A stretch of DNA of 64,000 nt from CATQHL01 sp965242895 (GTDB taxonomy: Bacteria; Actinomycetota; Acidimicrobiia; Acidimicrobiales; CATQHL01). The stretch is from positions 1,178,001-1,242,000 of the forward strand of contig OZ251507.1 of the NCBI GenBank assembly GCA_965242895.1, read 5' to 3'. The notes beneath the pieces were generated by a model that was given only the letters and a program-made list of their open reading frames with translations, was not told the origin of the DNA and searched no databases. Made by a program: the position numbers and the translations under genes. Shown one piece after another: positions 1-8,404 of this stretch. The first letter of the stretch is position 1. Each line of letters starts with the position of its first letter.

Positions 1-1
1 G

Positions 2-1165
2 TATCTCGTAGACCGACTAGCGGAGTTCGGTACCACGATTTTCGCCACGATGTCGGCGTTGGCTGTCAGAACCGGGGCCATCAATCTAGGACAGGGGTTT
101 CCCGACACCGACGGCCCGCAAGAGGTGCTAGAAGAAGCCGTTTGGGCGATTCGCAACGGGCACAACCAGTATCCGCCCGGTATAGGCATCCCGAAATTGC
201 GACACGCGGCAGCGGAGCACCAGAAGCGGTTTTACGATCTCGACTTTAACCCTGACACCGAAGTGCTCATCACGGCGGGGGCTACGGAAGCCATCGCCGC
301 GGCCATCTTATCGCTGTGCGAAACTGGCGATGAGGTCGTCTGCTTTGAGCCCTACTACGACAGCTACACGGCCACCATCGCTCTAGCTAGAGCCACCCGC
401 AAGCTTGTCCAACTGAAGGGGCCGGACAAACACTTCGACGCCGAAGAGTTCGAAAGAGCAGTGAGCGGGCGCACCCGGCTGATCCTGCTGAACTCCCCGC
501 ACAATCCGACCGGCAAGGTGTTTAGCCGTCAGGAACTCGAGCACATAGCAGACGTAGCCAAGCGCCGCGACCTGCTAGTGGTGACCGACGAAGTCTACGA
601 ACACCTCGTCTTTGATGGTGAGCACATCCCGATAGCGACGCTGCCGGGAATGCGCGAGCGGACAATCACTATCAGTTCCGGAGCCAAGACTTTTTCGGCC
701 ACCGGCTGGAAAATCGGGTGGGTGTGTGCGACGCCCGAACTCACTTCAGCGGTGCAAACCTCCAAGCAGTTCCTCACCTATGTGAACGGCGGACCGTTTC
801 AGCACGCCATAGCTCGAGGTCTCGGGCTAGGAGACGACTATTACAAGGCGCTGGCCGCCGACTTGCGTTCAAAGCGCGACCTGCTCGCTGACGGCTTGCA
901 GAAAGCCGGCTTTGAGGTATGGCACTCGTCTGGCACCTACTATCTGACCGGGCACATCGGCGGGTTCGAGGAAAGCGACGGAGCGGAATTCTGCCTTGCC
1001 TTGCCAGAGCGCTGCGGCGTAGTGGCCGTACCTAGCGTGGTGTTCTACGACGACAAGGACGCCGGCGGGCCGCTTGTGCGTTTCGCCTTCTGTAAGCGAA
1101 CCGAGGTGCTCGAAGAAGCCTGCCGCCGGCTCGCAAGCCTGAAGAGCGCTGCTGCGAGCCCCTGA
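2..1165 (+). CDS. Class I/II PLP aminotransferase, 5' partial
   Basis: The frame is open from the first bases of the window, and an in-frame ATG at position 50 sits inside a conserved family stretch (FGTTIFATMSALA), so the true start lies upstream. The product is a fold-type I PLP aminotransferase of the kynurenine or N-succinyldiaminopimelate aminotransferase type. Visible motifs are NLGQGFPD near the start, the turn NSPHNPTGKVF, the cofactor-binding DEVYEHLVF, and SSGAKTFSATGWKIGW with the Schiff-base lysine encoded at 686-688. The C terminus is complete and carries the substrate-carboxylate arginine in LVRFAFCK. Substrate cannot be assigned from sequence alone; succinyl-DAP, kynurenine, glutamine and methionine transaminases all share this pattern. 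No cotranscribed partner is visible. Confidence 0.88.
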   Translation, partial: YLVDRLAEFGTTIFATMSALAVRTGAINLGQGFPDTDGPQEVLEEAVWAIRNGHNQYPPGIGIPKLRHAAAEHQKRFYDLDFNPDTEVLITAGATEAIAAAILSLCETGDEVVCFEPYYDSYTATIALARATRKLVQLKGPDKHFDAEEFERAVSGRTRLILLNSPHNPTGKVFSRQELEHIADVAKRRDLLVVTDEVYEHLVFDGEHIPIATLPGMRERTITISSGAKTFSATGWKIGWVCATPELTSAVQTSKQFLTYVNGGPFQHAIARGLGLGDDYYKALAADLRSKRDLLADGLQKAGFEVWHSSGTYYLTGHIGGFEESDGAEFCLALPERCGVVAVPSVVFYDDKDAGGPLVRFAFCKRTEVLEEACRRLASLKSAAASP

Positions 1166-1166
1166 A

Positions 1167-1180
1167 CCCCCCCCCCCCCC
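1167..1180. repeat. Run of 14 cytosines after the aminotransferase stop
   Basis: An uninterrupted 14-base C tract begins one base after the TGA of the aminotransferase. It lies outside the coding frame, so slippage would not change a protein. Homopolymers this long are prone to sequencing and assembly error, so the exact length is uncertain. Confidence 0.7.
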
Positions 1181-1283
1181 GAATCCCTAGAAACTCAGGG
1201 CTAAGGCCGAGTAGCCACTGTCTCGCTTGTTTCTGGCGCTCTAGCGGGCGCTCTGGCCGCCGCAGGCGGCTAGAAAATCGGGA

Positions 1284-1898
1284 TTAAGACCAAGCAGCCA
1301 CTATCTCTTCGGTGGTGGCAATCGTTGAAACGAACGACAGGGAGTGTTCGATGGCCATCTCCACGTACTCCGCCGGGATGCCCGTAACCGCATCACGCGG
1401 CACAACGACGTCGTAGCCCCGGTTCACAGCGTCAAAGGTGAGATTGGTAATGGCCCAGTTCACTGAGACGCCGGCAGGAACAATTGTGTTGACGCCCTCG
1501 TTGCGCAGCACTGCGTTGAGCTCGCTCGCAGGGAAAGGAGACATCCCGTGATGGCGCACTATCACAAAATCGGCAGGCTCCAACCCGATTTCGTCAATGG
1601 GCTGAACTGCTTCGCTGCCCGCATACAACTTCACGGGGGATTCGTCGATGACTTTGAAGAGCAGCAAGTCGGTGTTGTCTCCCCAGCCGTCTGGGCGCTG
1701 GTGAAAGACGCTGTGGACAACGCGCACCCCCGCTGAACGAGCCGCTGCAACAAGGCGCGCCACGGCTTGAATGCAACCCGATTCCTTGGCTGCCTCCGCC
1801 ATAGCCGGGAGGCCGGAGTTGGCGCCGATAATGCCGTTCTGGCATTCCTGGAGAACGACGGCCGTATGAGTTGGATCAAGGAGTTGGGTAAGTGTCAT
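1284..1898 (-). CDS. Isochorismatase-fold (cysteine hydrolase-like) protein, altered triad
   Basis: About 204 residues, the usual size for the isochorismatase/nicotinamidase superfamily. The open frame extends 42 codons further upstream, but that part does not resemble the family, and the ATG at 1898 places the first beta strand (TAVVLQECQNG) correctly. The fold signature is clear: central strands, a VIVRHHGMSPF segment, then VPAGVSVNWAITN and a PRDAV ending. The three canonical catalytic positions all differ from nicotinamidase: Glu replaces Asp in the first strand motif, Arg/His takes the place of Lys, and Ala stands where the nucleophilic Cys is expected. True isochorismatases also lack the Cys, so loss of activity is not implied, but amidase chemistry is unlikely. 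It is a single gene, transcribed away from glbO. Confidence 0.75.
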   Translation of the reverse strand: MTLTQLLDPTHTAVVLQECQNGIIGANSGLPAMAEAAKESGCIQAVARLVAAARSAGVRVVHSVFHQRPDGWGDNTDLLLFKVIDESPVKLYAGSEAVQPIDEIGLEPADFVIVRHHGMSPFPASELNAVLRNEGVNTIVPAGVSVNWAITNLTFDAVNRGYDVVVPRDAVTGIPAEYVEMAIEHSLSFVSTIATTEEIVAAWS

Positions 1899-2057
1899 GG
1901 CGTTAAGAGTAGTTGCTTTGAAACGAAGACGCTGCAGGCTAAGCACGGGAAATCGATGCTGCCCTAATGCTGTTCTAGCATCGGTTACGGTGGAGAGGGC
2001 TAGAAATTCGACGCTTGGATACACGTCAAGAGCGACTCAATACGGGACAATAAGCAC

Positions 2058-2552
2058 ATGAGAGGCCCGAATGCCGGCAATGAGGAGTCGGGGACGCTGT
2101 TCGAGAAAGCAGGAGGGGTCGAGTTCTTCGAATCCTTGGTGGAGCGTTTCTATGCAGGCGTCGCCGACGACCCTCTGCTGCGCCCCTTGTACCCCTCCGA
2201 CCTGACCGACGCCAAGACGAACCTTGCTGCGTTCCTGGTGGAGTACTGGGGAGGTCCGAACGTCTACAGCAGCGTCAGGGGACATCCGATGCTGAGGGCG
2301 CGACACCTCCCATTCGCCATCGGGCAGGCCGAGCGGGATGCTTGGATGCAGCACATGGCCGCATCCGTCAAGGAGTCGAACTCCTCCGAAGACCTAAAGG
2401 AAGAACTCCTCGGTTATTTTGAGCGGGCGGCAACCCATCTGATCAATCAGGGCAAGCGAGGAAAGCTTCTGCCGATGGTCCCTGCTGAACGAACACTCGC
2501 TGGCCGAGAGGACTCGACGGCGCCCGGCAGGCGCCCTTCCTCGGAGCCGTGA
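2058..2552 (+). CDS. glbO: Group II truncated haemoglobin (GlbO-like)
   Basis: A 164-residue protein whose first 130 residues form a 2-over-2 truncated globin. Diagnostic residues are the B10 tyrosine in RFYAGV, the stretch RGHPMLRARH with the proximal F8 histidine followed by LPF, and the G8 tryptophan in DAWMQHM; together these indicate group II (HbO), the type common in actinobacteria. Proteins of this group bind O2 tightly and are linked to aerobic respiration or peroxide and NO chemistry; the role here is inferred. The last 35 residues are a charged, Pro/Arg-rich tail with no family counterpart. It is divergent from the isochorismatase-like gene and followed closely by tRNA-Leu on the other strand. 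Confidence 0.9.
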   Translation: MRGPNAGNEESGTLFEKAGGVEFFESLVERFYAGVADDPLLRPLYPSDLTDAKTNLAAFLVEYWGGPNVYSSVRGHPMLRARHLPFAIGQAERDAWMQHMAASVKESNSSEDLKEELLGYFERAATHLINQGKRGKLLPMVPAERTLAGREDSTAPGRRPSSEP

Positions 2553-2593
2553 GAAAATAGCGCATGGGGAAACTCGCACTGAATCCACTTGAT

Positions 2594-2681
<88 letters not shown>

Positions 2682-2780
2682 TGAATGTCCAAGGTTAATG
2701 TCGGGAATTCCAGTTATGAAGAGTGGCAAAGGATTCGCCGCCACTGCCAAGCGAAGCCGCAAGAACCACGAGAGGAAGGC

Positions 2781-3581
2781 ATGAAGGCTGAGTTCATCCT
2801 CACAGCGGAGGTCTGCACGCACGTAGGACGCATTCGCGAGCAAAACGAAGATTCGTTCCTGGTGCACAAGGAGGTGCTGGCGGTAGCGGACGGACTAGGA
2901 GGCCACGCAGGAGGCGACATAGCCTCGGCGGTCGCCGTCGAGACGCTCGCCGAACTTGCAGCGTCTCGAAGCATCACCGGACGCAGCCGAAAAGTCGGAA
3001 CGAGAACCGGAACAAGAAAAAGAGGAAAAACGTCCACGGCCGAGGCTCTGCGTCAAGCCTTTGCGGCCGCACACTTTGCGGTGCTGGACAAAGCGGCATC
3101 CGACGTCAAGCTACAGGAGATGTGCACCACTCTCTGCGCTCTGGCTTTGGATTCGGAGGGCGTGATAGCGCTGGCCAACGTCGGGGATTCCCGCATCTAT
3201 CGGCTTTCCGACGGCGACCTGGTGCAGCTGACTTGGGATCACGTCAACTACAACGAATTGATCAGGCACTACGGATGCAGTCCGAAAGAAGCTATGAAAT
3301 CTTTGAATCCCACGAGCCTTTCCCGAGTGCTTGGAGTGTTCCCGGAACCCGCAGAAGTAGACACTTGGGAGTACGAAGCTGTGGCAGGCCATCGCTACTT
3401 GCTGACCAGCGACGGACTCACCGGCGAATTGACCGACGAGGAAATCGCAGAGGTGCTTAGGTCGTCCGGCGAGCCCGCCGATGCGGCGGGCGAGTTGGTG
3501 CGGCAAGCCAACGACCGAGGCGGCAGGGACAACATCACAGTGGTGGTCGTGGATATCACGCAAGCAGAAGAAGGCGACTGA
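2781..3581 (+). CDS. pstP: PP2C-family Ser/Thr protein phosphatase
   Basis: About 266 residues from the ATG at 2781, which is preceded by a good ribosome site (GAGAGGAAGGC). The frame opens 32 codons earlier but that portion runs beside the tRNA gene and has no family similarity. PP2C motifs in order: RIREQNEDSF, ADGLGGHAGGD, ANVGDSRIYRL, LTSDGLTGEL and GGRDNITVVVVD; the aspartates in these bind the two catalytic metals. There is no transmembrane segment, unlike mycobacterial PstP, so this is a cytosolic, PrpC-like form. An insertion of basic and Gly/Thr residues (about 75-92) interrupts the domain. It lies 94 bases upstream of the PASTA kinase and is expected to dephosphorylate the kinase and its substrates in cell-wall and division control. 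Confidence 0.93.
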   Translation: MKAEFILTAEVCTHVGRIREQNEDSFLVHKEVLAVADGLGGHAGGDIASAVAVETLAELAASRSITGRSRKVGTRTGTRKRGKTSTAEALRQAFAAAHFAVLDKAASDVKLQEMCTTLCALALDSEGVIALANVGDSRIYRLSDGDLVQLTWDHVNYNELIRHYGCSPKEAMKSLNPTSLSRVLGVFPEPAEVDTWEYEAVAGHRYLLTSDGLTGELTDEEIAEVLRSSGEPADAAGELVRQANDRGGRDNITVVVVDITQAEEGD

Positions 3582-3675
3582 GAATGTGCAGACGTCGGAG
3601 AGCGCGACCTGCAAAGATCAGGGCGGCGAGAGCTTCATTAGGTGCGTCTCGGTGCTCTCCTAAACTGAACTGACC

Positions 3676-5757
3676 ATGCCATCTAGTTCTCCTCCCGTAC
3701 TTGGCGGTCGATACGAGTTCGTGCGTCGGCTCGCCCGGGGGGGCATGGCCAGTGTTTTCTTGGCACGCGACCTGCAGCTCAACCGGCTCGTAGCGGTCAA
3801 GATGCTGCACCCTCAATTCGCCGCGGATGAATCCTTCGCGGAACGCTTCAGGCGCGAGGCTAGGGCTGCGGCCAGTCTCAGCCATCACAACATCGTCGCC
3901 ATCTACGACTGGGGGCTGCAAGGCGACAACTACTTCATCGTCATGGAGTACGTGGAAGGCCAGAGCCTCATGGAACTGCTAGCTGCGCGGGGGCGGATGA
4001 ACGTGGACGGCTCCATAGGGGTGGGGATAGGCGTTGCCGCAGCGTTGGCGTTCGCCCACCGCAACGGAATCGTGCATCGCGACATCAAGCCTGGAAACGT
4101 GCTCGTGAGTTCGCAAGGCCGAATCAAGGTGGCCGATTTCGGAATCGCCACCGTGACAGGCGGCGGACACAGCAGCCTCACCCAGGCCGGCATGGTCTTG
4201 GGGACTGCCGCCTACATCTCGCCCGAACAAGCACGGGGCGCACAGGTAGACGCTCGAAGCGACCTGTATTCCCTTGGAGTGGTGCTCTACGAAACCTTGA
4301 CGGGACGCCCGCCGTTCAAGGGGGATTCAGCGGCCAGTTTGGCGTATCAACACGCTCAGAAGAGTCCTGCGCCCATCGGCGAGAGGGGCATTCAGGTTCC
4401 CGCAGAACTGGAATCGGTAACGATGCGGCTGCTGTCCAAGAACCCCGCAGAGCGCTACAACCGGGCGGAGGAGCTGCTCGAACACCTACGCCACATCAGG
4501 GAAAAAGTCAAGAGGACGCCGCGGGTCGACAGAACTCCTTCGGATCAGCGCAGAGGAAAGCCGCGAGCAGAAAGCAGAAGAAGTCCTGTCCCCCAGCAGA
4601 GGCGGAAACGCGTAGGCACGGAATACCTGCGGGCATCCCGTCAACCCCCTGGTTACAGCCAAAAGAGCGGAAAGGCTCGAAAGCGAAGGGGCGACGCGAC
4701 TGCCTACTTAGAACGGCAGAGGCGGTCGGGCATGTTCTACGCGGGCTTTGCGGTTTTGATTGTGACTTTGGTTGTGCTCGTTGTGGTGCTGGTCAACGTG
4801 CTCAGGGACGGAGAAACCGCGGACGCCCCGTCGTCGAACCTAACAACGGTTCCATCCGTCTTCCAACTCCAAGAAGACGAGGCGGTACGAACGCTAGAAA
4901 ATGCCGGCTTCGTAGTGACCCGGACATACCAGGAAAATACCAGCACCGAGGAAGGGGAGGTTAGTTCACAGAGTCCCCCAGGCGGCACCAGAGTAGAAAC
5001 GGGTTCCACTGTCACGTTGACGATCAGTTCCGGGGCGGGAACCGTCCTCATACCCAATTTGGTGGGCGACCCAGCCACTGTGGCATTGAACCTCCTGAGT
5101 GAGTTAGGGCTTGAAGGGGTCGATACGGAAGTCACAAGCGACCAACCCAGGGGTGAAGTCGTGTCGCAACTACCCGAACCCGAAACCAGGATCGAGGTGG
5201 GTGAAAGCGTTTTTCTCAGCATCTCCTCGGGTCCTGCAAACATACTGGTACCGCCGGTCAAGGGATTTCAGAAAGACAACGTTAGGGCTGACCTAGAAAC
5301 AGCAGGATTCGTTGTGGTTATGGAACAGGAAAACTCCGAAGATGTGCCGAGGGATCAGGCCACGCGCACCGAACCCGCGGCAGGTACACCTCTTAGACCG
5401 GGTAGCCAGGTCACCCTGTACATTTCCATAGGCCCGTCGGTCATGCCAGACCTGGTAGGTCAGGATCTGAGGGCTGCCACGGCTCTTTTAGACGAGTGGT
5501 GCGAAGGCTGCTACAGGACGCAAAACAGGCCAACTCTCGACGAAACCATGATCGGACGAGTGTTGGAGCAGAGACCGCCGCCCGGCGAGGAACTAGCCAC
5601 GGAGACCGAAGTGGTGCTGTTCGTCGGCGTCGAGGATCCCGACGCTGCGAACGGGGAAATCGACGCGGGCACATCCAACGGCGAAGATCCATCTACATCC
5701 AACGGCGAAGATCCATCTACTGCTGATCTGCCGCCGCCGCCGCCGCTCGATCAGTGA
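3676..5757 (+). CDS. pknB: Transmembrane Ser/Thr kinase with four PASTA domains
   Basis: A 693-residue receptor kinase. The kinase domain spans about residues 11-270: glycine loop LARGGMASVFLA, ATP-binding Lys42 in VAVKML, catalytic Asp136 in HRDIKPGN, and metal-binding Asp154 in DFGIA. A basic juxtamembrane linker follows, then one membrane helix at about 355-377. Four extracellular PASTA repeats occupy about 390-656; each ends in an LTISSG-like strand. The tail is Pro-rich and contains a short tandem duplication (SNGEDPST twice, DNA about 5687-5722). Such kinases sense muropeptides or lipid II and phosphorylate division and wall-synthesis proteins. PP2C phosphatase upstream and trpG/crgA downstream match the actinobacterial division cluster, but rodA, pbpA and FHA genes are absent here. 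Confidence 0.95.
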   Translation: MPSSSPPVLGGRYEFVRRLARGGMASVFLARDLQLNRLVAVKMLHPQFAADESFAERFRREARAAASLSHHNIVAIYDWGLQGDNYFIVMEYVEGQSLMELLAARGRMNVDGSIGVGIGVAAALAFAHRNGIVHRDIKPGNVLVSSQGRIKVADFGIATVTGGGHSSLTQAGMVLGTAAYISPEQARGAQVDARSDLYSLGVVLYETLTGRPPFKGDSAASLAYQHAQKSPAPIGERGIQVPAELESVTMRLLSKNPAERYNRAEELLEHLRHIREKVKRTPRVDRTPSDQRRGKPRAESRRSPVPQQRRKRVGTEYLRASRQPPGYSQKSGKARKRRGDATAYLERQRRSGMFYAGFAVLIVTLVVLVVVLVNVLRDGETADAPSSNLTTVPSVFQLQEDEAVRTLENAGFVVTRTYQENTSTEEGEVSSQSPPGGTRVETGSTVTLTISSGAGTVLIPNLVGDPATVALNLLSELGLEGVDTEVTSDQPRGEVVSQLPEPETRIEVGESVFLSISSGPANILVPPVKGFQKDNVRADLETAGFVVVMEQENSEDVPRDQATRTEPAAGTPLRPGSQVTLYISIGPSVMPDLVGQDLRAATALLDEWCEGCYRTQNRPTLDETMIGRVLEQRPPPGEELATETEVVLFVGVEDPDAANGEIDAGTSNGEDPSTSNGEDPSTADLPPPPPLDQ

Positions 5758-5788
5758 CTAAGAGACGAACCGACTACAAACAACGAAG

Positions 5789-6364
5789 TCAAGACATACA
5801 CAAGAAGTTGCTCAAGATGTCGCGGCCCGAAAGGGTTTTTTGCGACTCGGGGTGAAATTGCAGTCCTTCTATCTGAAGCGATTTGTGACGGATACCCATA
5901 ATCACTCCCTCGGCAGTACGTGCCGAGACTTCAAACTCAGCCGGCAGAGAGGAAGGCTCGACGACTAGGGAGTGGTAACGGGTAGCCGGAAGAGGAACCT
6001 GCACCCCCTGCAACACCCCCGAGCTATCGTGGTATATCTGCGAGACTTTGCCGTGCATAACCACCGGCGCCCTCACTATTTCCCCGCCATACACCTGAGC
6101 GATGCACTGGTGTCCTAGACAGACCCCCAATATAGGAATGACGCCCGCAAAACCCTGGATCAGGTCGCAGCAAACTCCTGAATCCTCAGGGCGCCCAGGG
6201 CCTGGGCTGATCAGGAGAGAATCCGGATTCAGCGCAACGGCGGCAGGCAGGTCGATTTCGTCGTTCCGCCGCACGATACTCTCCGCACCCAATTCCGCTA
6301 AATACTGAACGAGGATGTACACAAAGGAGTCGTAGTTGTCAAGGACGAGAACTCGCTTAGCCAC
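5789..6364 (-). CDS. trpG: Glutamine amidotransferase of anthranilate/aminodeoxychorismate synthase (TrpG/PabA)
   Basis: A 191-residue class I glutamine amidotransferase. It shows the start LVLDNYDSFVYIL, the oxyanion region ISPGPGRPEDSG, the nucleophile Cys in ILGVCLGHQC, and the His-Glu pair in LQFHPES. The length and motifs match TrpG/PabA, which deliver ammonia to anthranilate or aminodeoxychorismate synthase. No synthase large subunit is nearby, so whether it serves tryptophan or folate synthesis (or both) is open; the gene is conventionally called trpG in this actinobacterial neighbourhood. It converges with pknB and diverges from crgA. Confidence 0.93.
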   Translation of the reverse strand: MAKRVLVLDNYDSFVYILVQYLAELGAESIVRRNDEIDLPAAVALNPDSLLISPGPGRPEDSGVCCDLIQGFAGVIPILGVCLGHQCIAQVYGGEIVRAPVVMHGKVSQIYHDSSGVLQGVQVPLPATRYHSLVVEPSSLPAEFEVSARTAEGVIMGIRHKSLQIEGLQFHPESQKTLSGRDILSNFLCMS

Positions 6365-6454
6365 GGCTGCAGACTACTCAGACCAACTCGCATCGGGAAG
6401 TCATAGGGAATCTGTGCGTCCTCAGAACTGCTTCAAAATGCGTATCCTGCAGCA

Positions 6455-6721
6455 ATGGCTAAACCTCCCAAGAGAAGAGTCCAAGGCGGACGAGTAACTC
6501 CAAAAGGCACTCGGCCGACGACGGAAAGTTTCCTGCCGCCCGAGACTAAGAAGAGCCCAATCTGGGTACCGATTCTGCTTTTCACCTTTTTGGTGGTCGG
6601 CGCGACGCTGATCATCATCAACTACCTAGGTGTCTTTCCAGGCGGGGCGAACAACTGGTGGCTCTTGGCCGGTCTGGGGCTCATCCTTGCCGGAGTCATA
6701 ACCGCCACCCGACTTCACTAA
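6455..6721 (+). CDS. crgA: Cell division membrane protein CrgA
   Basis: An 88-residue protein with a basic, Pro-rich cytoplasmic start, then two membrane helices (about residues 37-55 and 66-85) separated by a short loop containing GVFPGGANNWW. Size, topology and that loop are typical of CrgA, an actinobacterial protein that binds FtsZ and septal synthases and coordinates septum formation. Its position beside trpG, pknB and a PP2C phosphatase repeats the arrangement near mycobacterial oriC. The ATG at 6455 is the only sensible start. Confidence 0.93.
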   Translation: MAKPPKRRVQGGRVTPKGTRPTTESFLPPETKKSPIWVPILLFTFLVVGATLIIINYLGVFPGGANNWWLLAGLGLILAGVITATRLH

Positions 6722-6803
6722 CCCATTTCCTTTCCCCTCTCCTCTCTCGAAGTCGCCCAGAATTCTCTCAGTCTCCACAAAGTATCTGTTTTACCTGGGA
6801 AAT

Positions 6804-6889
6804 TACACGCCTGTAACTTATTCAGAGAGTTATCCACAGGTGTGAGTAACCTGCATATGAGAAAAACTACATGCCTGTAATTTACTCAG
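6804..6889. repeat. Two 22-bp direct repeats, each with a TACA-N4-TGTA palindrome
   Basis: The copies at 6804-6825 and 6868-6889 differ at three positions. Each begins with a palindrome: TTACACGCCTGTAA at 6803-6816, and TACATGCCTGTA in the second copy. The 223-bp gap holding them lies between the ends of two convergent genes (crgA and the Zn-ribbon gene), so a promoter role for either neighbour is unlikely. No ORF or terminator was recognised in the gap. Confidence 0.65.
6830..6838 (+). promoter_or_regulatory. DnaA-box-like site TTATCCACA
   Basis: The nine bases match the strongest E. coli DnaA box exactly and are close to the actinobacterial consensus TTGTCCACA. A weaker TCTCCACA lies about 60 bases upstream and a TTATCC-like site on the minus strand about 55 bases downstream. 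A single perfect 9-mer can occur by chance; the surrounding palindromic repeats and origin-type neighbours make it more credible. Confidence 0.4.
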
Positions 6890-6944
6890 GATAACTTTCT
6901 GCGACTGCACAGACACCGGCCCTTAGACAGCCGACCTTCATCAC

Positions 6945-7259
6945 TTAATCATCAATGGGAGTAATCAAGGCCATGTCGTCTCCGCAGTGTCGAGGAGGAT
7001 CAGGAGTTTCGTAGGGCGCACTAGTCATTCGCACTTCGGCTCCACAGATCGAACAGCTGTAGTTGAGGCGAACCTTGCGCATCTTCCCGGGCGGGGGCGG
7101 AGGCGGCGGAGATTGAGCAAAGATGCGTAACAAAGTCAGCCCTATCCAAAGAATCACCAAACCGATGGCTACGGCAATCAAGACTTTGACAACGCTGTTC
7201 AGCGCCGCCAACGACAGAGGCATCGAAAAATTCGCCGCGCTTAGAATTTCGCTGCTCAC
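6945..7259 (-). CDS. Membrane-anchored zinc-ribbon protein, function unknown
   Basis: A 104-residue protein with one membrane helix (about 25-46), a Pro-rich hinge (seven prolines after QS), and a C-terminal metal-binding module: CSICGAEVRM with a Cys-X2-Cys knuckle, then DPPRHCGDDM giving a third Cys and a His. This resembles a half-degenerate zinc ribbon known from actinobacterial proteins of unknown role. The start is GTG at 7259 and overlaps the TGA of the upstream thiolase-like gene (GTGA), so the two are probably translationally coupled. The pairing suggests a joint function, but none is established. Confidence 0.75.
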   Translation of the reverse strand: MSSEILSAANFSMPLSLAALNSVVKVLIAVAIGLVILWIGLTLLRIFAQSPPPPPPPGKMRKVRLNYSCSICGAEVRMTSAPYETPDPPRHCGDDMALITPIDD

Positions 7260-8404
7260 GACTCCAAGAGTACGGCAGTCGCCCCTCCGTCGGAAGCGTC
7301 ACAAGCCGCCAAGGCGAGTCCCCCACCCTGATCTTCCGTCAAGGCCCTTAGCAATCGGACGACAAGTCCGATCCCTGTAGCCCCTTGAGGGTGCCCAAGA
7401 GCCAGCGAGCCCCCGTCGGGATTCAGAGATTCCAGAATCTCGGGCGAATCTCCAAAGTTGACGCGCCAGTTCAGCAGACTCGCGGCTGCAGGCTCACCCA
7501 GTTCCACCCGAATCAAGTCGTCTAGCTCAACACCGGCAGACGCCAGGGCTCGTTTAGCGGCAGTGGGAGCAGCGCCAGCGCCGTAGGGCGACGATCCCCC
7601 CGTCACGGAGCAGGCGAGTACACGTGCGGCGGGATGAAGCCCCAGACGCTTGGACGCGACGGAAGAAGCAAGCAGGACGGCCGCCGCTCCGTCAGCCATG
7701 GGCGCCGTACTTGCGGCCGTGATCAAACCTTCCTCCCGGTAAATCCCTTTGAAGCTGGAGGGTTCCCCCGGGCTGAATAGTTCGTCTCTGCTAATCTCTC
7801 CAGGCAACTGCTCAGCATGGTGCGGCAAAGGCAGTATTTCAGGTTCAAACCGACCGGCTTCGGCAGCGGCGGCCGCTCTTCTGCGACTTTCCTCCGCTGC
7901 GGCGTCGAGTTCTTCTCGCCTTATACCCTGAGACGCTGCCCAGAGTTCGGCGGCGAGACCGAACGGCGCAGCGGGGGCAGGCGCGGCGGCAGCGGGGCGC
8001 CCAAATCCTCGATGCGAACGCTCCGCCCCCACGGGAACGATGCTCATGACCTCAACTCCAGCCACCAAAATCAGTCCGAAGCGGCCGGCAGCCGCGGCGT
8101 CAGCGGCGAAGACAAGAGCGGACAGAGACGAAATGTCCAAGGCGCTCACTACGGCTGCAGGAGTCTCGGGTCGGCAGCCGCAGGCGGCGGCGGCATAAGC
8201 AGCCAGATTGCCGGCCTGGGCGCCGACGGTCGTGGCGCAGCCGACCATCACCCCGTCGATTTCCTCAGGGGGGACTTCGCACTGCGAGATCACTCCTTTG
8301 CAAACCTCTGCTAGCAGTCGAGAAGGATGCCAAGAAGCAAGCCGACCATGCCTGAGCCCGAAGGGGCTGCGGGCAGCGGCGAGGATCAGAGGCTCACGGC
8401 TCAA
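7256..8404 (-). CDS. Divergent thiolase-fold protein lacking the catalytic cysteine
   Basis: A 382-residue protein with the full length and both halves of the thiolase fold: the start LILAAARSPFG, GVMVGCATTVGAQAGN, LILVAGVEVMS and the C-terminal GGSLALGHPQGATG. The nucleophilic Cys expected in the first half is replaced (the aligned segment reads VVSALDISSLSA, with Asp at the Cys position), and the NEAFA motif has become GEPAAA. The GHP histidine is kept; the C-terminal Cys region is degenerate (ACDASDGG). It therefore cannot perform ordinary thiolysis or Claisen condensation with a Cys intermediate, and may be a non-catalytic or lipid-transfer-type member. The start appears to be TTG at 8404. 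It is followed by an overlapping zinc-ribbon gene. Confidence 0.8.
   Translation of the reverse strand: MSREPLILAAARSPFGLRHGRLASWHPSRLLAEVCKGVISQCEVPPEEIDGVMVGCATTVGAQAGNLAAYAAAACGCRPETPAAVVSALDISSLSALVFAADAAAAGRFGLILVAGVEVMSIVPVGAERSHRGFGRPAAAAPAPAAPFGLAAELWAASQGIRREELDAAAEESRRRAAAAAEAGRFEPEILPLPHHAEQLPGEISRDELFSPGEPSSFKGIYREEGLITAASTAPMADGAAAVLLASSVASKRLGLHPAARVLACSVTGGSSPYGAGAAPTAAKRALASAGVELDDLIRVELGEPAAASLLNWRVNFGDSPEILESLNPDGGSLALGHPQGATGIGLVVRLLRALTEDQGGGLALAACDASDGGATAVLLES

Noticed and set aside
5823..5841. Terminator CCC-GAAA-GGG-TTTTTT after pknB
   Set aside because: The stem is only three pairs and lies within the trpG coding end; it may help, but is too weak to list as a terminator.
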